DNA of 64,000 bases from Allobosea sp. 117 (GCF_000702305.1 NZ_JNLC01000013.1:124001-188000), one strand, 5' to 3'; positions 20,180 to 32,606 are shown, counted from the stretch's first letter. A program made the numbers and translations. The notes: generated by a model from the sequence alone, not told the origin.

Positions 20180-20480
20180 GCGCAACCGGAGCGGCCGATG
20201 GCGCGGGGCGGGGTGCGGTGGCCTCCTCGTGCGGAGTAACGCACCACGCGATGAGGCGGCCCAAGCCGTACGTTCCCGGCTCGCTCCACCGTGAGCCACA
20301 GATTGGGCGGGAGGCTGGTCGCTGCGACAGGTGGTCCGCAAGGACCGCCATCGGGCGAACGGCTCCGTCCCGCAGCGGAGGATAGCAAGGGTCAGTCCTC
20401 CGGGGGCCGTGCGGAGCAAGCCTATAAACGCCGCGTGCGGGGCGCCGGAGACCGGCGCATCGGACGATTGACGACCAGTC
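20180..20480. other. Non-coding stretch with several potential hairpins
   Basis: This part of the 1-kb gap has no frame with a ribosome site or recognisable protein. It does contain stem-forming sequence, for example GGTGGTCC GCAA GGACCGCC around 20331-20350, and GGCCTCCTCGTG facing CGATGAGGCGGCC near 20220-20262. Similar strings (translated as GGPCGPP or RSLRTT in some frame) appear in spurious ORFs of rhizobial genomes in my memory, so a dispersed non-coding element is the best guess. Confidence 0.35.
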
Positions 20481-20698
20481 TGCACCACCTTTCATCACCC
20501 GGTGCAGGCGATCGGCCGGAGCGGTCCGGCCCGGTGCCCCGCGCGCCCTTCATTTCAGGGCGAGAACGCAAGGTGCCTCATCCACACCCCCGGCCCGGTC
20601 AGGGCGCGGGGCGATTGGTGCTGGGGGAGGGGTTCCGATGGAACCGCCAGCTTGCGGCGGCATTGTCTTACCGGAGCGTGATCTGCCGGGAGCGTGAC

Positions 20699-21046
20699 AT
20701 GACGCGTCGGCTGGTGATTGGCCTGGTACGTCGCATGATATTTGGCCTGATGTCTGGCCCGGCGCCCGGCCTTTTGCTGCTCGCCGCCGTGCCGGCCTTC
20801 GGCCACGACGCGCCGAGCGGCTGGAGCTATGCGGTCGCGTGCTGCGACAACAAGGACTGCCGGCCGACCGTGCCCGGCGAGATCGAGGCCACGCGGCTCG
20901 GCTACAAGGTGCGCGACAGCGGCGAGCTGATCCCCTATTCGGACCGCCGCATCAAGCCGTCCGGCGACGGCGGCATGCACCGCTGTTCCTATGGCGGCTT
21001 CCCGGCGGCCGGGACGATCTGCCTCTATGTGCCGGCCGGCTCGTGA
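20699..21046 (+). CDS. Small exported cysteine-containing protein of unknown function
   Basis: The product has 115 aa. A hydrophobic segment (GLLLLAAVPAFG, about residues 24-36) looks like a signal peptide. The mature part begins HDAPSGWSYAVACCDNKDCR and has five cysteines (three in ACCDNKDC, then HRCSYGG and TICLY), suggesting disulfides in the periplasm. A GELIPYSDRRIK segment is characteristic; exported proteins with this pattern occur in many Hyphomicrobiales (from memory). GGGAG precedes ATG 20699. It converges on choV, 12 bp away. Function is unknown. Confidence 0.7.
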   Translation: MTRRLVIGLVRRMIFGLMSGPAPGLLLLAAVPAFGHDAPSGWSYAVACCDNKDCRPTVPGEIEATRLGYKVRDSGELIPYSDRRIKPSGDGGMHRCSYGGFPAAGTICLYVPAGS

Positions 21047-21058
21047 TGTCGTGCGGGA

Positions 21059-22252
<1,194 letters not shown>

Positions 22253-22255
22253 GGC

Positions 22256-23107
22256 TCACCCCTTCTTGGACCGGCGCTCGGGCCGCTTGCAGACGCGGTC
22301 GAGCACGATGGCGAGAACGACGATGGCGAGGCCCGCTTCGAAGCCCATGGCGATGTTCACCGAGTTCAGCGCCCGCACCACCGGCTTGCCGAGGCCGTCG
22401 GCGCCCACGAGGGCGGCGATCACCACCATGGAGAGGCTGAGCATGATGCACTGGGTGATGCCGGCCATGATGGTCGGCAGCGCATAGGGCAGCTCCACCT
22501 TGAACAGAAGCTGGCGCTTGGTGGCGCCGAACGCCTTGCCGGCCTCGAACAGGTTCGGCGGCACCGAGGAGATGCCGAGATGAGTGAGGCGGATCGGGGC
22601 AGGGATGGCGAAGATCACGGTGGAGATCAGCCCCGGCACCGCGCCCAGGCCGAACAGCACCAGCGTCGGGATGAGGTACACGAAGGTGGGAATCGTCTGC
22701 ATCAGGTCGAGGATCGGCCGGATGGCGGTGTAGAGCCATGGCCGGTGCGCCGCCGCGATGCCGATCGGCACGCCGATGACCACGCAGACCAGCGTCGCGC
22801 AGATGACCAGCGAGAGGGTCTCGATGGTCGCCTGCCAGTAGCCGAGATTGGTGACCAGCAGCAGCGCCGCCACGATGAAGACGACGAGCCCGATTGAGCG
22901 GTGCATGTACCAGGCGCCGAGCGCGAAGATCGCGATCAGCAGCAGCGGCGGCACCAGCAGCAGCGCGCCGGTGAGGCCGGCGATCAGCCCGCCGAGGACC
23001 AGCGAGATGAAGTCGAACACGCTCTGCCCGTGCTCGGTCAGCAGGTCGACCAGGTTCTTCAGCCAGAGCCCAAGCGGGATCTTGTGCTCGGTCAGCCAGT
23101 CATACAT
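22256..23107 (-). CDS. choW: Choline ABC transporter permease ChoW
   Basis: This 283-aa ProW-type inner-membrane permease starts MYDWLTEHKIPLGLWL. It has about six membrane segments and the coupling-loop region IPAPIRLTHLGISSVPPNLFEAG in the middle (about 175-200), which docks on the ATPase. ATG 23107 has a GGGGGAG site 6 nt upstream; the frame is open further but nothing there looks coding. It is second in the choXWV operon. Confidence 0.92.
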   Translation of the reverse strand: MYDWLTEHKIPLGLWLKNLVDLLTEHGQSVFDFISLVLGGLIAGLTGALLLVPPLLLIAIFALGAWYMHRSIGLVVFIVAALLLVTNLGYWQATIETLSLVICATLVCVVIGVPIGIAAAHRPWLYTAIRPILDLMQTIPTFVYLIPTLVLFGLGAVPGLISTVIFAIPAPIRLTHLGISSVPPNLFEAGKAFGATKRQLLFKVELPYALPTIMAGITQCIMLSLSMVVIAALVGADGLGKPVVRALNSVNIAMGFEAGLAIVVLAIVLDRVCKRPERRSKKG

Positions 23108-23196
23108 CGGGCGCTCCCCCGGACGGCGATGAAAGGGCGAAATCGAACATCGTGGCCGGACGGTCGCCCGGCCATCGGCAGGTTGCAAGGTCAGGA

Positions 23197-23219
23197 GGCC
23201 ATCCGCCGTGCGGATGGCC
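23197..23219 (-). promoter_or_regulatory. Stable hairpin between choX and choW
   Basis: GGCCATCCGC (23197-23206) and GCGGATGGCC (23210-23219) form a perfect 10-bp stem with a 3-nt loop, 11 nt after the choX stop codon on the minus strand. No T-run follows on that strand. A role in protecting choX mRNA from 3' decay, giving more binding protein than permease, is the likely purpose (inference). Confidence 0.5.
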
Positions 23220-23230
23220 GAAGTCCGCCG

Positions 23231-24202
23231 TCAGAGGCCGACGCTCTTCTTCACGGCGTCGACCGCCGGCTTGCCGTCGATGGTGGTGACGCCCTTCAGC
23301 CAGGGCTCCCACACGGTGGGGTTGGCCTTCAGCCATTTGGCGGCGGCCTTCGGGCCTTCCATGCCGTCGAACAGGATGTAGCCCATCACCACGTTCTCGG
23401 TGTCGAGCGAGAACTTCAGGTTCTTGATGAGGGCGCCGACATTCGGGCACTCGGTGACATAGCCGGCGCGGGTGTTGGTGTAGACGGTGGCGCCGCCATA
23501 GTTGGGGCCGAACACGTCGTCGCCGCCGGAGAGGTAGGACAGCTTGTACTTGGTGTTCATCGGGTGGGGCTCCCAGCCGAGGAACACGATCGGCTCCTTG
23601 CGGCGGGCGGCGCGCTCGACCTGCGCGAGCATGCCCTGCTCGGAGGATTCGACCAGCTCGAAGCCCTTGAGGCCGAACTTGTCGTCCTTGATCATGTCGA
23701 GGATCAGCCGGTTGCCGTCATTGCCCGGCTCGATGCCGTAGATCTTGTTGCCGAGCTTGTCCTTGAACTTGGCGATGTCGGCGAAGGACTTCAGGCCCTC
23801 GTCATAGAGATAGGTGGGCACGGCGAGGGTGTATTTGGCGCCTTCGAGATTGGCGCCGAGCACCTCGACCGACTTGTCCTCGCGATAGGGCTTGAGGTCG
23901 GCTTCCATGGTCGGCATCCAGTTGCCGAGGAAGACGTCGATGTCCTTGGTCTGCATTGACTTGTAGGTGACCGGCACCGACAGGACCTGCGTCTTCGGGG
24001 TGTAGCCGAGCGCTTCCAGGATCGCCGAGGCGACGGCGGTGGTGGCGGTGATGTCGGTCCAGCCGACGTCGGCGAACTTCACCGTCTTGCAGGCCGCCGG
24101 CTCGGCCGCGCTAGCGGTGGATGAGGCGGCGTCCCAGGCGAAGGGGACGATCAGGAGTGCCGCACCGAGTGCGGCGCCCGCCAGAGACTTCAAGCTGCGC
24201 AT
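23231..24202 (-). CDS. choX: Choline-binding periplasmic protein ChoX
   Basis: ChoX is the high-affinity choline receptor of the ChoXWV importer. The 323-aa protein has a Sec signal peptide (MRSLKSLAGAALGAALLIV..., cut near ASAAEP, residue 33). The OpuAC-type fold shows KFADVGWTDITATTAV, VFLGNWMPTM, and later VFLGWEPHPMNTKY. Tryptophans and tyrosines at these places form the aromatic cage for the trimethylammonium group in S. meliloti ChoX. It is first in the operon, divergent from betI, so import and oxidation can be controlled together. Confidence 0.93.
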   Translation of the reverse strand: MRSLKSLAGAALGAALLIVPFAWDAASSTASAAEPAACKTVKFADVGWTDITATTAVASAILEALGYTPKTQVLSVPVTYKSMQTKDIDVFLGNWMPTMEADLKPYREDKSVEVLGANLEGAKYTLAVPTYLYDEGLKSFADIAKFKDKLGNKIYGIEPGNDGNRLILDMIKDDKFGLKGFELVESSEQGMLAQVERAARRKEPIVFLGWEPHPMNTKYKLSYLSGGDDVFGPNYGGATVYTNTRAGYVTECPNVGALIKNLKFSLDTENVVMGYILFDGMEGPKAAAKWLKANPTVWEPWLKGVTTIDGKPAVDAVKKSVGL

Positions 24203-24415
24203 CGTTCGCTGTTCCCGTATCTAGGCGCGTCGCGTCGATGAACGCGGGAGGCGCATCCGGGCGCGGCTTGGCGTCGCTCCCCGATGGCCGCCGGTCGACC
24301 GTGCGGACGCCGACATTGCCGATCCCTCTCGGCGATCACGCCGCCGACTCTAGCCGGAAGCGCCGATCGCCGCATCATGGCCCCGTGCGGCTTCCATCGA
24401 AGTCTGCGGGCTCTT

Positions 24416-24431
24416 TTGAACAGTCATTCAA
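24416..24431. promoter_or_regulatory. Candidate BetI operator 1
   Basis: TTGAA (24416-24420), 6 nt, TTCAA (24427-24431) is a perfect dyad in the 435-bp divergent choX-betI region. BetI sites in enterobacteria contain TTGAAC/GTTCAA-type half sites (recalled), so this is a candidate. The remainder of 24203-24637 shows no gene. Confidence 0.4.
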
Positions 24432-24570
24432 TATTGGATTCTCGCATTTGTCACGCGTAATTTTCAGCCATGTATGCGCCGAGAATGATTGATTTTGCTG
24501 CATTGCATCAGAGGGGCGGCGATGTGGCGTGCAGCGGCCCTCCGGATTCGGCCTGCGCGATTTTTGCCTC

Positions 24571-24612
24571 TTTGCGGGTGGTGGCCTTCGCTGTATTATT
24601 TGTTCGTTCAAT
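24571..24612 (+). promoter_or_regulatory. Candidate betI promoter with overlapping operator
   Basis: TTTGCG (24571-24576), 17 nt, TATTAT (24594-24599) could form a promoter. TTGTTCGTTCAAT (24600-24612), directly at the expected start site, carries the GTTCAAT half of a BetI-type site. A repressor there would block transcription of its own gene and of betB-betA. Confidence 0.4.
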
Positions 24613-24637
24613 TAATCTCCAAGCCGGTGAGGGCGAC

Positions 24638-26796
<2,159 letters not shown>

Positions 26797-26797
<1 letters not shown>

Positions 26798-28464
26798 TGA
26801 AGAACGGCACGGCCGAGTTCGACTACGTCATCGTCGGGGCCGGCTCGGCCGGTTGCGTGCTGGCCGATCGGCTGTCGGCGGACGGGCGGAACCGCGTGCT
26901 CGTGCTGGAATATGGCGGGTCCGACCGCTCCGTGTTCATCCAGATGCCGAGCGCGCTCTCCATCCCGATGAACATGAAGAAATACAACTGGATGTATGAG
27001 AGCGAGCCGGAGCCGGGCCTCGGCGGCCGGCGCATCCACTGCCCGCGCGGCAAGGTTCTTGGCGGCTCCTCCTCCATCAACGGTCTCGTCTATGTGCGCG
27101 GCAACCCGGCGGATTTCGACCGCTGGGAGGAGGAGGGCGCACAGGGGTGGTCCTATGCAGACGTGCTGCCCTATTTCCGCCGGGCGGAGAGCCGGCAGGA
27201 GGGTGGTGACGCCTATCGCGGCGGCGACGGTCCGCTCGCCACCCGCTACGGCAAGCTGGAGAACCCGCTCTACACGGCCTTTATCGAGGCGGCGAAGCAG
27301 GCCGGCTATCCGGCCACCGACGACATCAACGGCTATGCCCAGGAAGGTTTCGGCCGGATGGACATGACGGTGAAGGACGGCGTGCGCTGGTCGGCAGCGA
27401 ACGCCTATCTGAAGCCGGCTATGAAACGGCCGAACCTGACGGTCGAGACCCATGCGCGGGTGACCCGCATCCTGTTCGAGGGGCGGCGCGCGGTCGGCGT
27501 CGCCTATGGGCGGGGCGGGCAGGCGCATGAGGTGCGGGCGCGCCGCGAGGTGATCCTCGCTGGCGGGCCGATCAACTCGCCGCAACTGCTCAAGCTCTCC
27601 GGCGTCGGGCCGGCGGAAGAGCTCGCCGCGCACGGCATCGAGGTGATCGCCGACCTGCCGGGAGTGGGCGAGAACCTGCAGGATCATCTGGAATTCTATT
27701 TCCAGATGGCCTGTCGCGAGCCGATCACGCTCTATTCGTCAATGGGCCTCGTCGCGCGCGGCATGATCGGGCTGCGCTGGCTGCTGGCGAAGGACGGGCT
27801 CGGCGCGACCAACCATTTCGAAGCCTGCGGCTTCATCCGCTCGCGGCCGGGCGTGCCTTATCCCGACATCCAGTATCACTTCCTGCCGCTCGCCGTGACC
27901 TATGACGGGCAGGGCCTCGCCTCCGAGCACGGCTTCCAGGCGCATGTCGGGCCGATGCGCTCGAAGAGCCGCGGCTGGGTACGGCTGAACTCCGCCGACC
28001 CGCACGAGAAGCCGCGCATCTTCTTCAACTATATGAGCCACGAGGACGACCGGGCCGAGATGCGCGCCTGCGTGCGGCTCACCCGCGAGATCTTCGCGCA
28101 AAAGGCGTTCGATCCCTATCGCGGGCGGGAGATCCAGCCGGGCGCGGATGTCGTGAGCGACGAGGCGATCGACGCCTTCATCGCGAACAAAGTGGAGAGC
28201 GCCTATCACCCATCCTGCACCTGCAAGATGGGCGCGGCCTCTGATCCGATGGCGGTGGTCGACCGCGAGACGCGGGTGATCGGGCTGTCGGGCCTAAGGG
28301 TGGTGGATTCCTCCATCATGCCCTCGGTGACCACCGGCAACCTCAACGCGCCGACCATCATGCTGGCCGAGAAGGCCGCCGACCATATCCTCGGCAAGCC
28401 GCTGCTGGCGCCGTCCAACGCGCCCTATTACGTCGCGCCGGACTGGCAGCGCGCGCAGCGGTGA
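26797..28464 (+). CDS. betA: Choline dehydrogenase BetA
   Basis: This FAD-dependent GMC oxidoreductase oxidises choline to betaine aldehyde at the membrane, passing electrons to quinone. It has 555 aa. The dinucleotide fold [16 protein letters not shown] is at residues 11-26. GMC signature 1 is [20 protein letters not shown], and signature 2 is [17 protein letters not shown]. The active-site histidine lies in [11 protein letters not shown] (about 470). The start codon shares a base with the betB stop. It ends the betIBA unit; a family A repeat follows. Confidence 0.94.
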
Positions 28465-28488
28465 CGCCTCAGCTTTTCTCTGGAACGC

Positions 28489-28530
28489 CGTCATCCTGAG
28501 GTGCTCGGCGGAGCCCGAGCCTCGAAGGAT
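28489..28530. repeat. Family A palindromic repeat after betA
   Basis: CGTCATCCTGAGGTGC continues through a short hairpin (TCGGCGGAGCCCGA) to GCCTCGAAGGAT. It is a single unit between convergent betA and the ETF beta gene, where it could help end transcription. Confidence 0.7.
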
Positions 28531-28552
28531 GGCTGGTTTGGGTGGAAACCGG

Positions 28553-29320
28553 TTAGCCGTTACCCCGCAGCACGCCGATCTCGCGCAGATGTGCGATGAT
28601 TTCGCGCGCGGCCTCGTCAGGGGGCGGGTCGACCAGCAGCCGGCCGCCCGCCGCCGCCGTCTCCGTCGCGGCCTTGAGCCGGTCGGCGGCGGAGGCGCCG
28701 GCCGCGGCCTTGGCGATCAGCTTCGGGCGGGGGCGATAGGGACGCTGCTCGGCATCCGTGGCGGGCCGCGGAGCGGCGATGCCGGGGCGCGTGTCGACCC
28801 GCCCCGAACGGGCCTGCGCGAAGGCGAAGGGTAGGGGCGTCGGTGCGGCGGGATGCACGGTGAGAATCGCCGGCAGGCGCAGTGTCACCCGCCGGCGCAC
28901 GCCCTTCGGCAGCGCCTGGTCGACGACGAGCGTATCGGCCGCCTCGCCCGGCGCGAGCAGCGCGGCATCGGAGAGGATAGGCAGGCCGAGGGCATCCGCG
29001 ACGAGATAGGGGAGCTGTCCGCTGTCCTCGCCGCCGCAGCCCACCCGCCCGGCGAGGATCAGGTCCGGCTGCATCTCGGTGAGTGCGCCGACGAGGCTTG
29101 GCAGAGGGTCGTCGCCATCCGGGATCGCCAGATGCGCGAGGCCAGCGAGGCCATGGCCGAGCGTGTCGCGCACCGCTTCCGCCTTCGGCCCGGCATGCAG
29201 GCCGGAAGGCGCCGCGCCGAGCAGGCGTGCGAGGCGGATCGCCTGCAATTCGACGGGCACGGGGCTGGCGCGTCCGGTGACAGGATGGCGGCCGGCGGAG
29301 ACGAGGACTACGACCTTCAC
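28553..29320 (-). CDS. Electron transfer flavoprotein beta subunit, dimethylglycine pathway
   Basis: This 255-aa ETF beta-type protein has the family segment GCGGEDSGQLPYLVADALGLP (in part, about 95-115) and the following TLRLPAILTV. With the alpha subunit it should accept electrons from DgcA and pass them on through DgcB. It starts with GTG 29320, which overlaps the alpha-subunit stop (GTGA). It is last of four genes dgcA-dgcB-etfA-etfB on the minus strand, the arrangement known from Pseudomonas. It is shorter at the C-terminus than general ETF beta and probably dedicated to this pathway. Confidence 0.85.
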   Translation of the reverse strand: MKVVVLVSAGRHPVTGRASPVPVELQAIRLARLLGAAPSGLHAGPKAEAVRDTLGHGLAGLAHLAIPDGDDPLPSLVGALTEMQPDLILAGRVGCGGEDSGQLPYLVADALGLPILSDAALLAPGEAADTLVVDQALPKGVRRRVTLRLPAILTVHPAAPTPLPFAFAQARSGRVDTRPGIAAPRPATDAEQRPYRPRPKLIAKAAAGASAADRLKAATETAAAGGRLLVDPPPDEAAREIIAHLREIGVLRGNG

Positions 29321-30519
29321 GGGTTGCCCTCCTTCTCCGCCTTCAGCGCTTTGAGGATCGCCGGCATCACCTTCTGTGCGTCGGCGACGATGGCGAGACC
29401 GGCGCGCTCGATCATCGCCGCGTGCAGGTCGGTGTTGACCGCCACCACATGTTCACACTTCGCCACGCCCTGCAGATGCTGCGGCGCGCCGGCGATGCCG
29501 AGGGCGAAATAGCAGCTCGCCTCGAGAACCGTGCCGGAGGCGCCGACCTGTGCCGCGCGCGGCATGAGGCCGGCGTCGCAGACCACGCGGCTGGCGCCGG
29601 GTGTTGCGTTGAGCGTGGCCGCGAGCGCGCGGAACGCCTCGAAATCGCTGACGCCGTTGCCGGCCGAGACGACGAAATCGGCTTCGGACAGCGGCACGGC
29701 GGAAGGGTCGGCCGGAATGATCCGGGCATCGAGGATGGCGGGCGAGGGCGGTGCTGCCACCGGTTCCATCTCGATCAGCCGCGCCTCGTGGAGCGTGCCG
29801 CCGTGTGGGGCGACGCTGTCGGGCGAGAGGCTGATGAGCCGTGGCGGCGCGATGCGCTGCTCGGTCCGCCGACCGTCCGACGCGCGGGAGACGGCTTTCG
29901 CGGTGACCGTCTCCGCGCCGGTGAAGAGTGGTTCCCTGAGCCGCGCGGCGACGCGGCGAGCGAGATCACCGCCGTCGGCGCTTTCCGGGAACAAAGCGTA
30001 GCGGACGGCCAGCACTTCCAGCGTCGCGGCTACGGCGCCTGCGCGGCGGGCGGGATCGTAATCCTCGTCCGTGCCGAGCAACAGAACGCGGTCCGCGCCG
30101 GCAGCGGCGAGGTCTTCCATCGGCGCGGCAACGACCGCGACCACGGCGCCGCGGGCGGCATCCGCCAATATGCGGGCGGCGCCAAGAAGCTGGCGGTCCT
30201 GCGGACTCAGCCTTCCGCCCGGCGCGTCCGGCACCACAGCAACCAGGAAGGCCGGCTCGGCGATGATCCGCAGTTTCGGCGCAGCCTCGACCGGCGCGGG
30301 GCGGGACTCGGGCGCGACGACAGCTGCCTGCCGCTGGGCGCGGTCGAGCCGCAGCCGCGCGGTGCCGCCGACCAGCATCAGGCGCAGCTCGGCGCGCGGA
30401 TCGCGGCGCAGGCGGCCGCCGGCCGACGCCGAGGCGGCGAGATCGAAGCGAGGACGCGCCTCGCCGGCAACGCGATGGGCGCTGCGCTCGGCCCGCGGGT
30501 CGCGACGGATGCGGCTCAT
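29317..30519 (-). CDS. Electron transfer flavoprotein alpha subunit, dimethylglycine pathway
   Basis: The protein has 400 aa. The N-terminal ~100 residues are basic and unlike standard EtfA. A pseudo-Rossmann domain follows (LLGTDEDYDPARRAGAVAATL), then the FAD-binding C-terminal domain with VVSAGNGVSDFEAF, PRAAQVGASGTVLEASCYFA, and GIAGAPQHLQGVAKCEHVVA (ends trimmed). ATG 30519 overlaps the dgcB stop (ATGA) and its own stop overlaps the beta subunit start, so all three are translationally coupled. The frame is open to 30768 but that part lies inside dgcB. Confidence 0.85.
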   Translation of the reverse strand: MSRIRRDPRAERSAHRVAGEARPRFDLAASASAGGRLRRDPRAELRLMLVGGTARLRLDRAQRQAAVVAPESRPAPVEAAPKLRIIAEPAFLVAVVPDAPGGRLSPQDRQLLGAARILADAARGAVVAVVAAPMEDLAAAGADRVLLLGTDEDYDPARRAGAVAATLEVLAVRYALFPESADGGDLARRVAARLREPLFTGAETVTAKAVSRASDGRRTEQRIAPPRLISLSPDSVAPHGGTLHEARLIEMEPVAAPPSPAILDARIIPADPSAVPLSEADFVVSAGNGVSDFEAFRALAATLNATPGASRVVCDAGLMPRAAQVGASGTVLEASCYFALGIAGAPQHLQGVAKCEHVVAVNTDLHAAMIERAGLAIVADAQKVMPAILKALKAEKEGNP

Positions 30520-32447
30520 GTCACCGTCTCCACGCCACGGGCGACGGGCTTGACTCGCGCAGCCTCGACGGCGTCGAGCACCAGCTCGGCGACGTCGCGC
30601 ACTTCGGGTCGGTTGCCGGTGACGCCCTCCAGCATCGCAGTGCATTGCGGGCAGGCCACCGCGACGATGCCGGCGCCGGTCGCGCTCGCCTGCGCCATGC
30701 GGATGTCCGGGATGCGCCGGTCGCCCTCGATGTCGCTCAGCGGCGCGCCACCGCCGCCGCCGCAGCACATGGAACGCTTGCCGGAGCGTTCCATCTCGAC
30801 GCGCGACAGGCCCAGCCGGTCGAGCAGGCGGCGCGGGGCGTCGATCTCGCCATTGTAGCGGCCGAGATAGCAGGGGTCGTGATAGGTCACGCCGATGCCG
30901 AGCGCGCCGACATCGAGCCGTCCGGCAGCCACCAGCTCGTCGAGGAAGGCGGCGTGGTGGATCACCTCATAGCTGCCGCCGAAGGCCGGATATTCGTTGC
31001 GCAGCACATGCAGCGCGTGCGGGTCGGCGGTAAGGATGCGGCGGAAGGAATGCGTCGCCAGCGTCGCGATATTCTCCCGCGCGAGGCGCTGGAAGGTCGC
31101 CTCGTCGCCGAGCCGGCGGGCCACGTCACCGCAATCGCGCTCCTCCGCCCCGAGCACGGCGAAATCGACTTTGGCGAGATGCAGCAGCCGCACCAGCGCA
31201 CGCAGGCTGCGGCCATAGCGCAGGTCATAGGCGCCCTCGCCGAGCCAGAGCAGGATGTCGGCACTGCCCTTCGCGCCGATCAGCGGCAGGTCGAGACCGG
31301 CGGCGAAATCGGTGCGGGCTTTGAGCGGGCGGCCCTGCGGCTCGTCGGCATAGCGCAGCTCGGCGAGCGGGGCCGCCGCCTTTTCCGGCACGGCACCGAG
31401 CTCCAGCGTCTGGAAGCGGCGCAGCGAGACGATGGCGTCGACATGCTCGATCATCATCGGGCATTCCTCGACGCAAGCGCGGCAGGTGGTGCAGGACCAC
31501 AGCGTGTCCGGGTGGATCATCGCCCCGGCGCCGACGATCGGCTGCTCCGGCCCGCCGCGCCCGGCCACCGGACGGGCGTTCGGATAGGGGCTGCCGGAAT
31601 AGTTCGCATTGGTGCCGCCAGGGACCATGGCGGCGGCCAGGTCCTGGATCAGCCGCTTCGGGTTCAACGGCTGGCCGGCGGCGAAGGCCGGGCAGGCGAC
31701 CTCACAGCGCCCGCACTGGATGCAGGCGTCGAAGCCGACGAGCCGGTTCCAGGCGAAATCGGCGGGCGTGGCGGTGCCGAGGCGGGGCGCGTCGAGGTCG
31801 ATCGGCAGCAATGCCGTCTCGCGTCGACCCTCGAAGCGCCCGTCACGCGGATGGGCGACGAGATGCAGCGCGCCTGCGAAGGCGTGGCGCATCGGCCCGC
31901 GGTCGAGCTGAAGCACGAGCCCGAGCCCGCCCGCCGCCGCCAGCCACAAGCCCAGCCAGCCGAGCGGCCAGACGGTGCCGGCCAGCGCCGCATCGAGCGC
32001 GGCGAGGAAGGCGCCGGTCGCGTAGCCGATCAGCAGCAGCGGCAGGACCTGGAAGCGCCCGCCGGAAAGCCGCGCCGGCTTCTGCGGATAACGGCGCCGG
32101 CCGACCATCGCGCCGCCGATCAGCATGGCGGCGAAGAGCACGGCGATCAGCGCCCAATAGAGGCGCGAGCCGCCGAGGGCCGGGACAAGCGTGAGCAGGA
32201 CAAGCGCCGAGCCGCCCAGCAGGCCGCCGGCGACGAAGGCGTGCATCCGCGCGGCGAAAGGATCGCGGCCGACGACGTGATGGACGTCGACGAGATAGCG
32301 CTTGGGCAGCGCCATCACGCCATGCAGCCAGTTCACCGCGGCTGGCCGCCCGACGCGCCACAGCCGCACGCGCCGTCCTGCCGTCACCGCGGCGATCACC
32401 GCGAGGGTGAGAACGACATAAGCGAGGCTGAGCGCCGAGGACGTCAT
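30516..32447 (-). CDS. dgcB: Dimethylglycine demethylation protein DgcB, membrane iron-sulfur subunit
   Basis: This 643-aa protein probably carries electrons from DgcA/ETF to the quinone pool. The N-terminal ~190 residues hold about five membrane helices like those of respiratory reductase anchors. Two [4Fe-4S] motifs follow, CIQCGRCEVACP (about 240-251) and CTTCRACVEECP (about 312-323). The C-terminal part has two cysteine-rich CCG-type segments (DPCYLGRYNGE and RSMCCGGGGGAP), as in heterodisulfide-reductase and GlpC-like proteins. Dimethylglycine use is known to need DgcB in Pseudomonas aeruginosa. Confidence 0.9.
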   Translation of the reverse strand: MTSSALSLAYVVLTLAVIAAVTAGRRVRLWRVGRPAAVNWLHGVMALPKRYLVDVHHVVGRDPFAARMHAFVAGGLLGGSALVLLTLVPALGGSRLYWALIAVLFAAMLIGGAMVGRRRYPQKPARLSGGRFQVLPLLLIGYATGAFLAALDAALAGTVWPLGWLGLWLAAAGGLGLVLQLDRGPMRHAFAGALHLVAHPRDGRFEGRRETALLPIDLDAPRLGTATPADFAWNRLVGFDACIQCGRCEVACPAFAAGQPLNPKRLIQDLAAAMVPGGTNANYSGSPYPNARPVAGRGGPEQPIVGAGAMIHPDTLWSCTTCRACVEECPMMIEHVDAIVSLRRFQTLELGAVPEKAAAPLAELRYADEPQGRPLKARTDFAAGLDLPLIGAKGSADILLWLGEGAYDLRYGRSLRALVRLLHLAKVDFAVLGAEERDCGDVARRLGDEATFQRLARENIATLATHSFRRILTADPHALHVLRNEYPAFGGSYEVIHHAAFLDELVAAGRLDVGALGIGVTYHDPCYLGRYNGEIDAPRRLLDRLGLSRVEMERSGKRSMCCGGGGGAPLSDIEGDRRIPDIRMAQASATGAGIVAVACPQCTAMLEGVTGNRPEVRDVAELVLDAVEAARVKPVARGVETVT

Positions 32448-32481
32448 TGGGCCTGTCGTTTCCTTCCCTTCACCGATGCAG

Positions 32482-32580
32482 CGTCATCCTGAGGTGCCGG
32501 CCCTTGGGCCGGCCTCGAAGGATGCTCGTCGGGAGCACTACATCCTTCGAGGCTCGCTTCGTTCGCACCTCAGGATGACG
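32482..32580. repeat. Inverted pair of family A repeat inside the dgc operon
   Basis: CGTCATCCTGAGGTGCCGG opens the block and CGCACCTCAGGATGACG closes it, with GCCTCGAAGGATG and CATCCTTCGAGGCTCG inside. It lies between dgcA and dgcB on the minus strand, and is able to fold into a very long hairpin that may attenuate or stabilise the transcript. Confidence 0.75.
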
Positions 32581-32606
32581 GCGCGTTTGACCGAACCGAA
32601 GCTGCC

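Noticed and set aside
20180-20480. RNase P RNA or tmRNA
   Set aside because: I looked for the conserved RNase P GAGGAAAGTCCGGGC-type core and a tmRNA acceptor stem and did not find them.
20059-20488. Minus-strand frames of 109 and 123 aa in the gap after glmM
   Set aside because: They translate repeat and hairpin sequence and have no start signal; regarded as spurious.
20291-20698. N-terminal extension of the small exported protein
   Set aside because: The sequence is repeat-like and Arg/Gly-rich with no ribosome site; ATG 20699 has GGGAG and begins the signal peptide.
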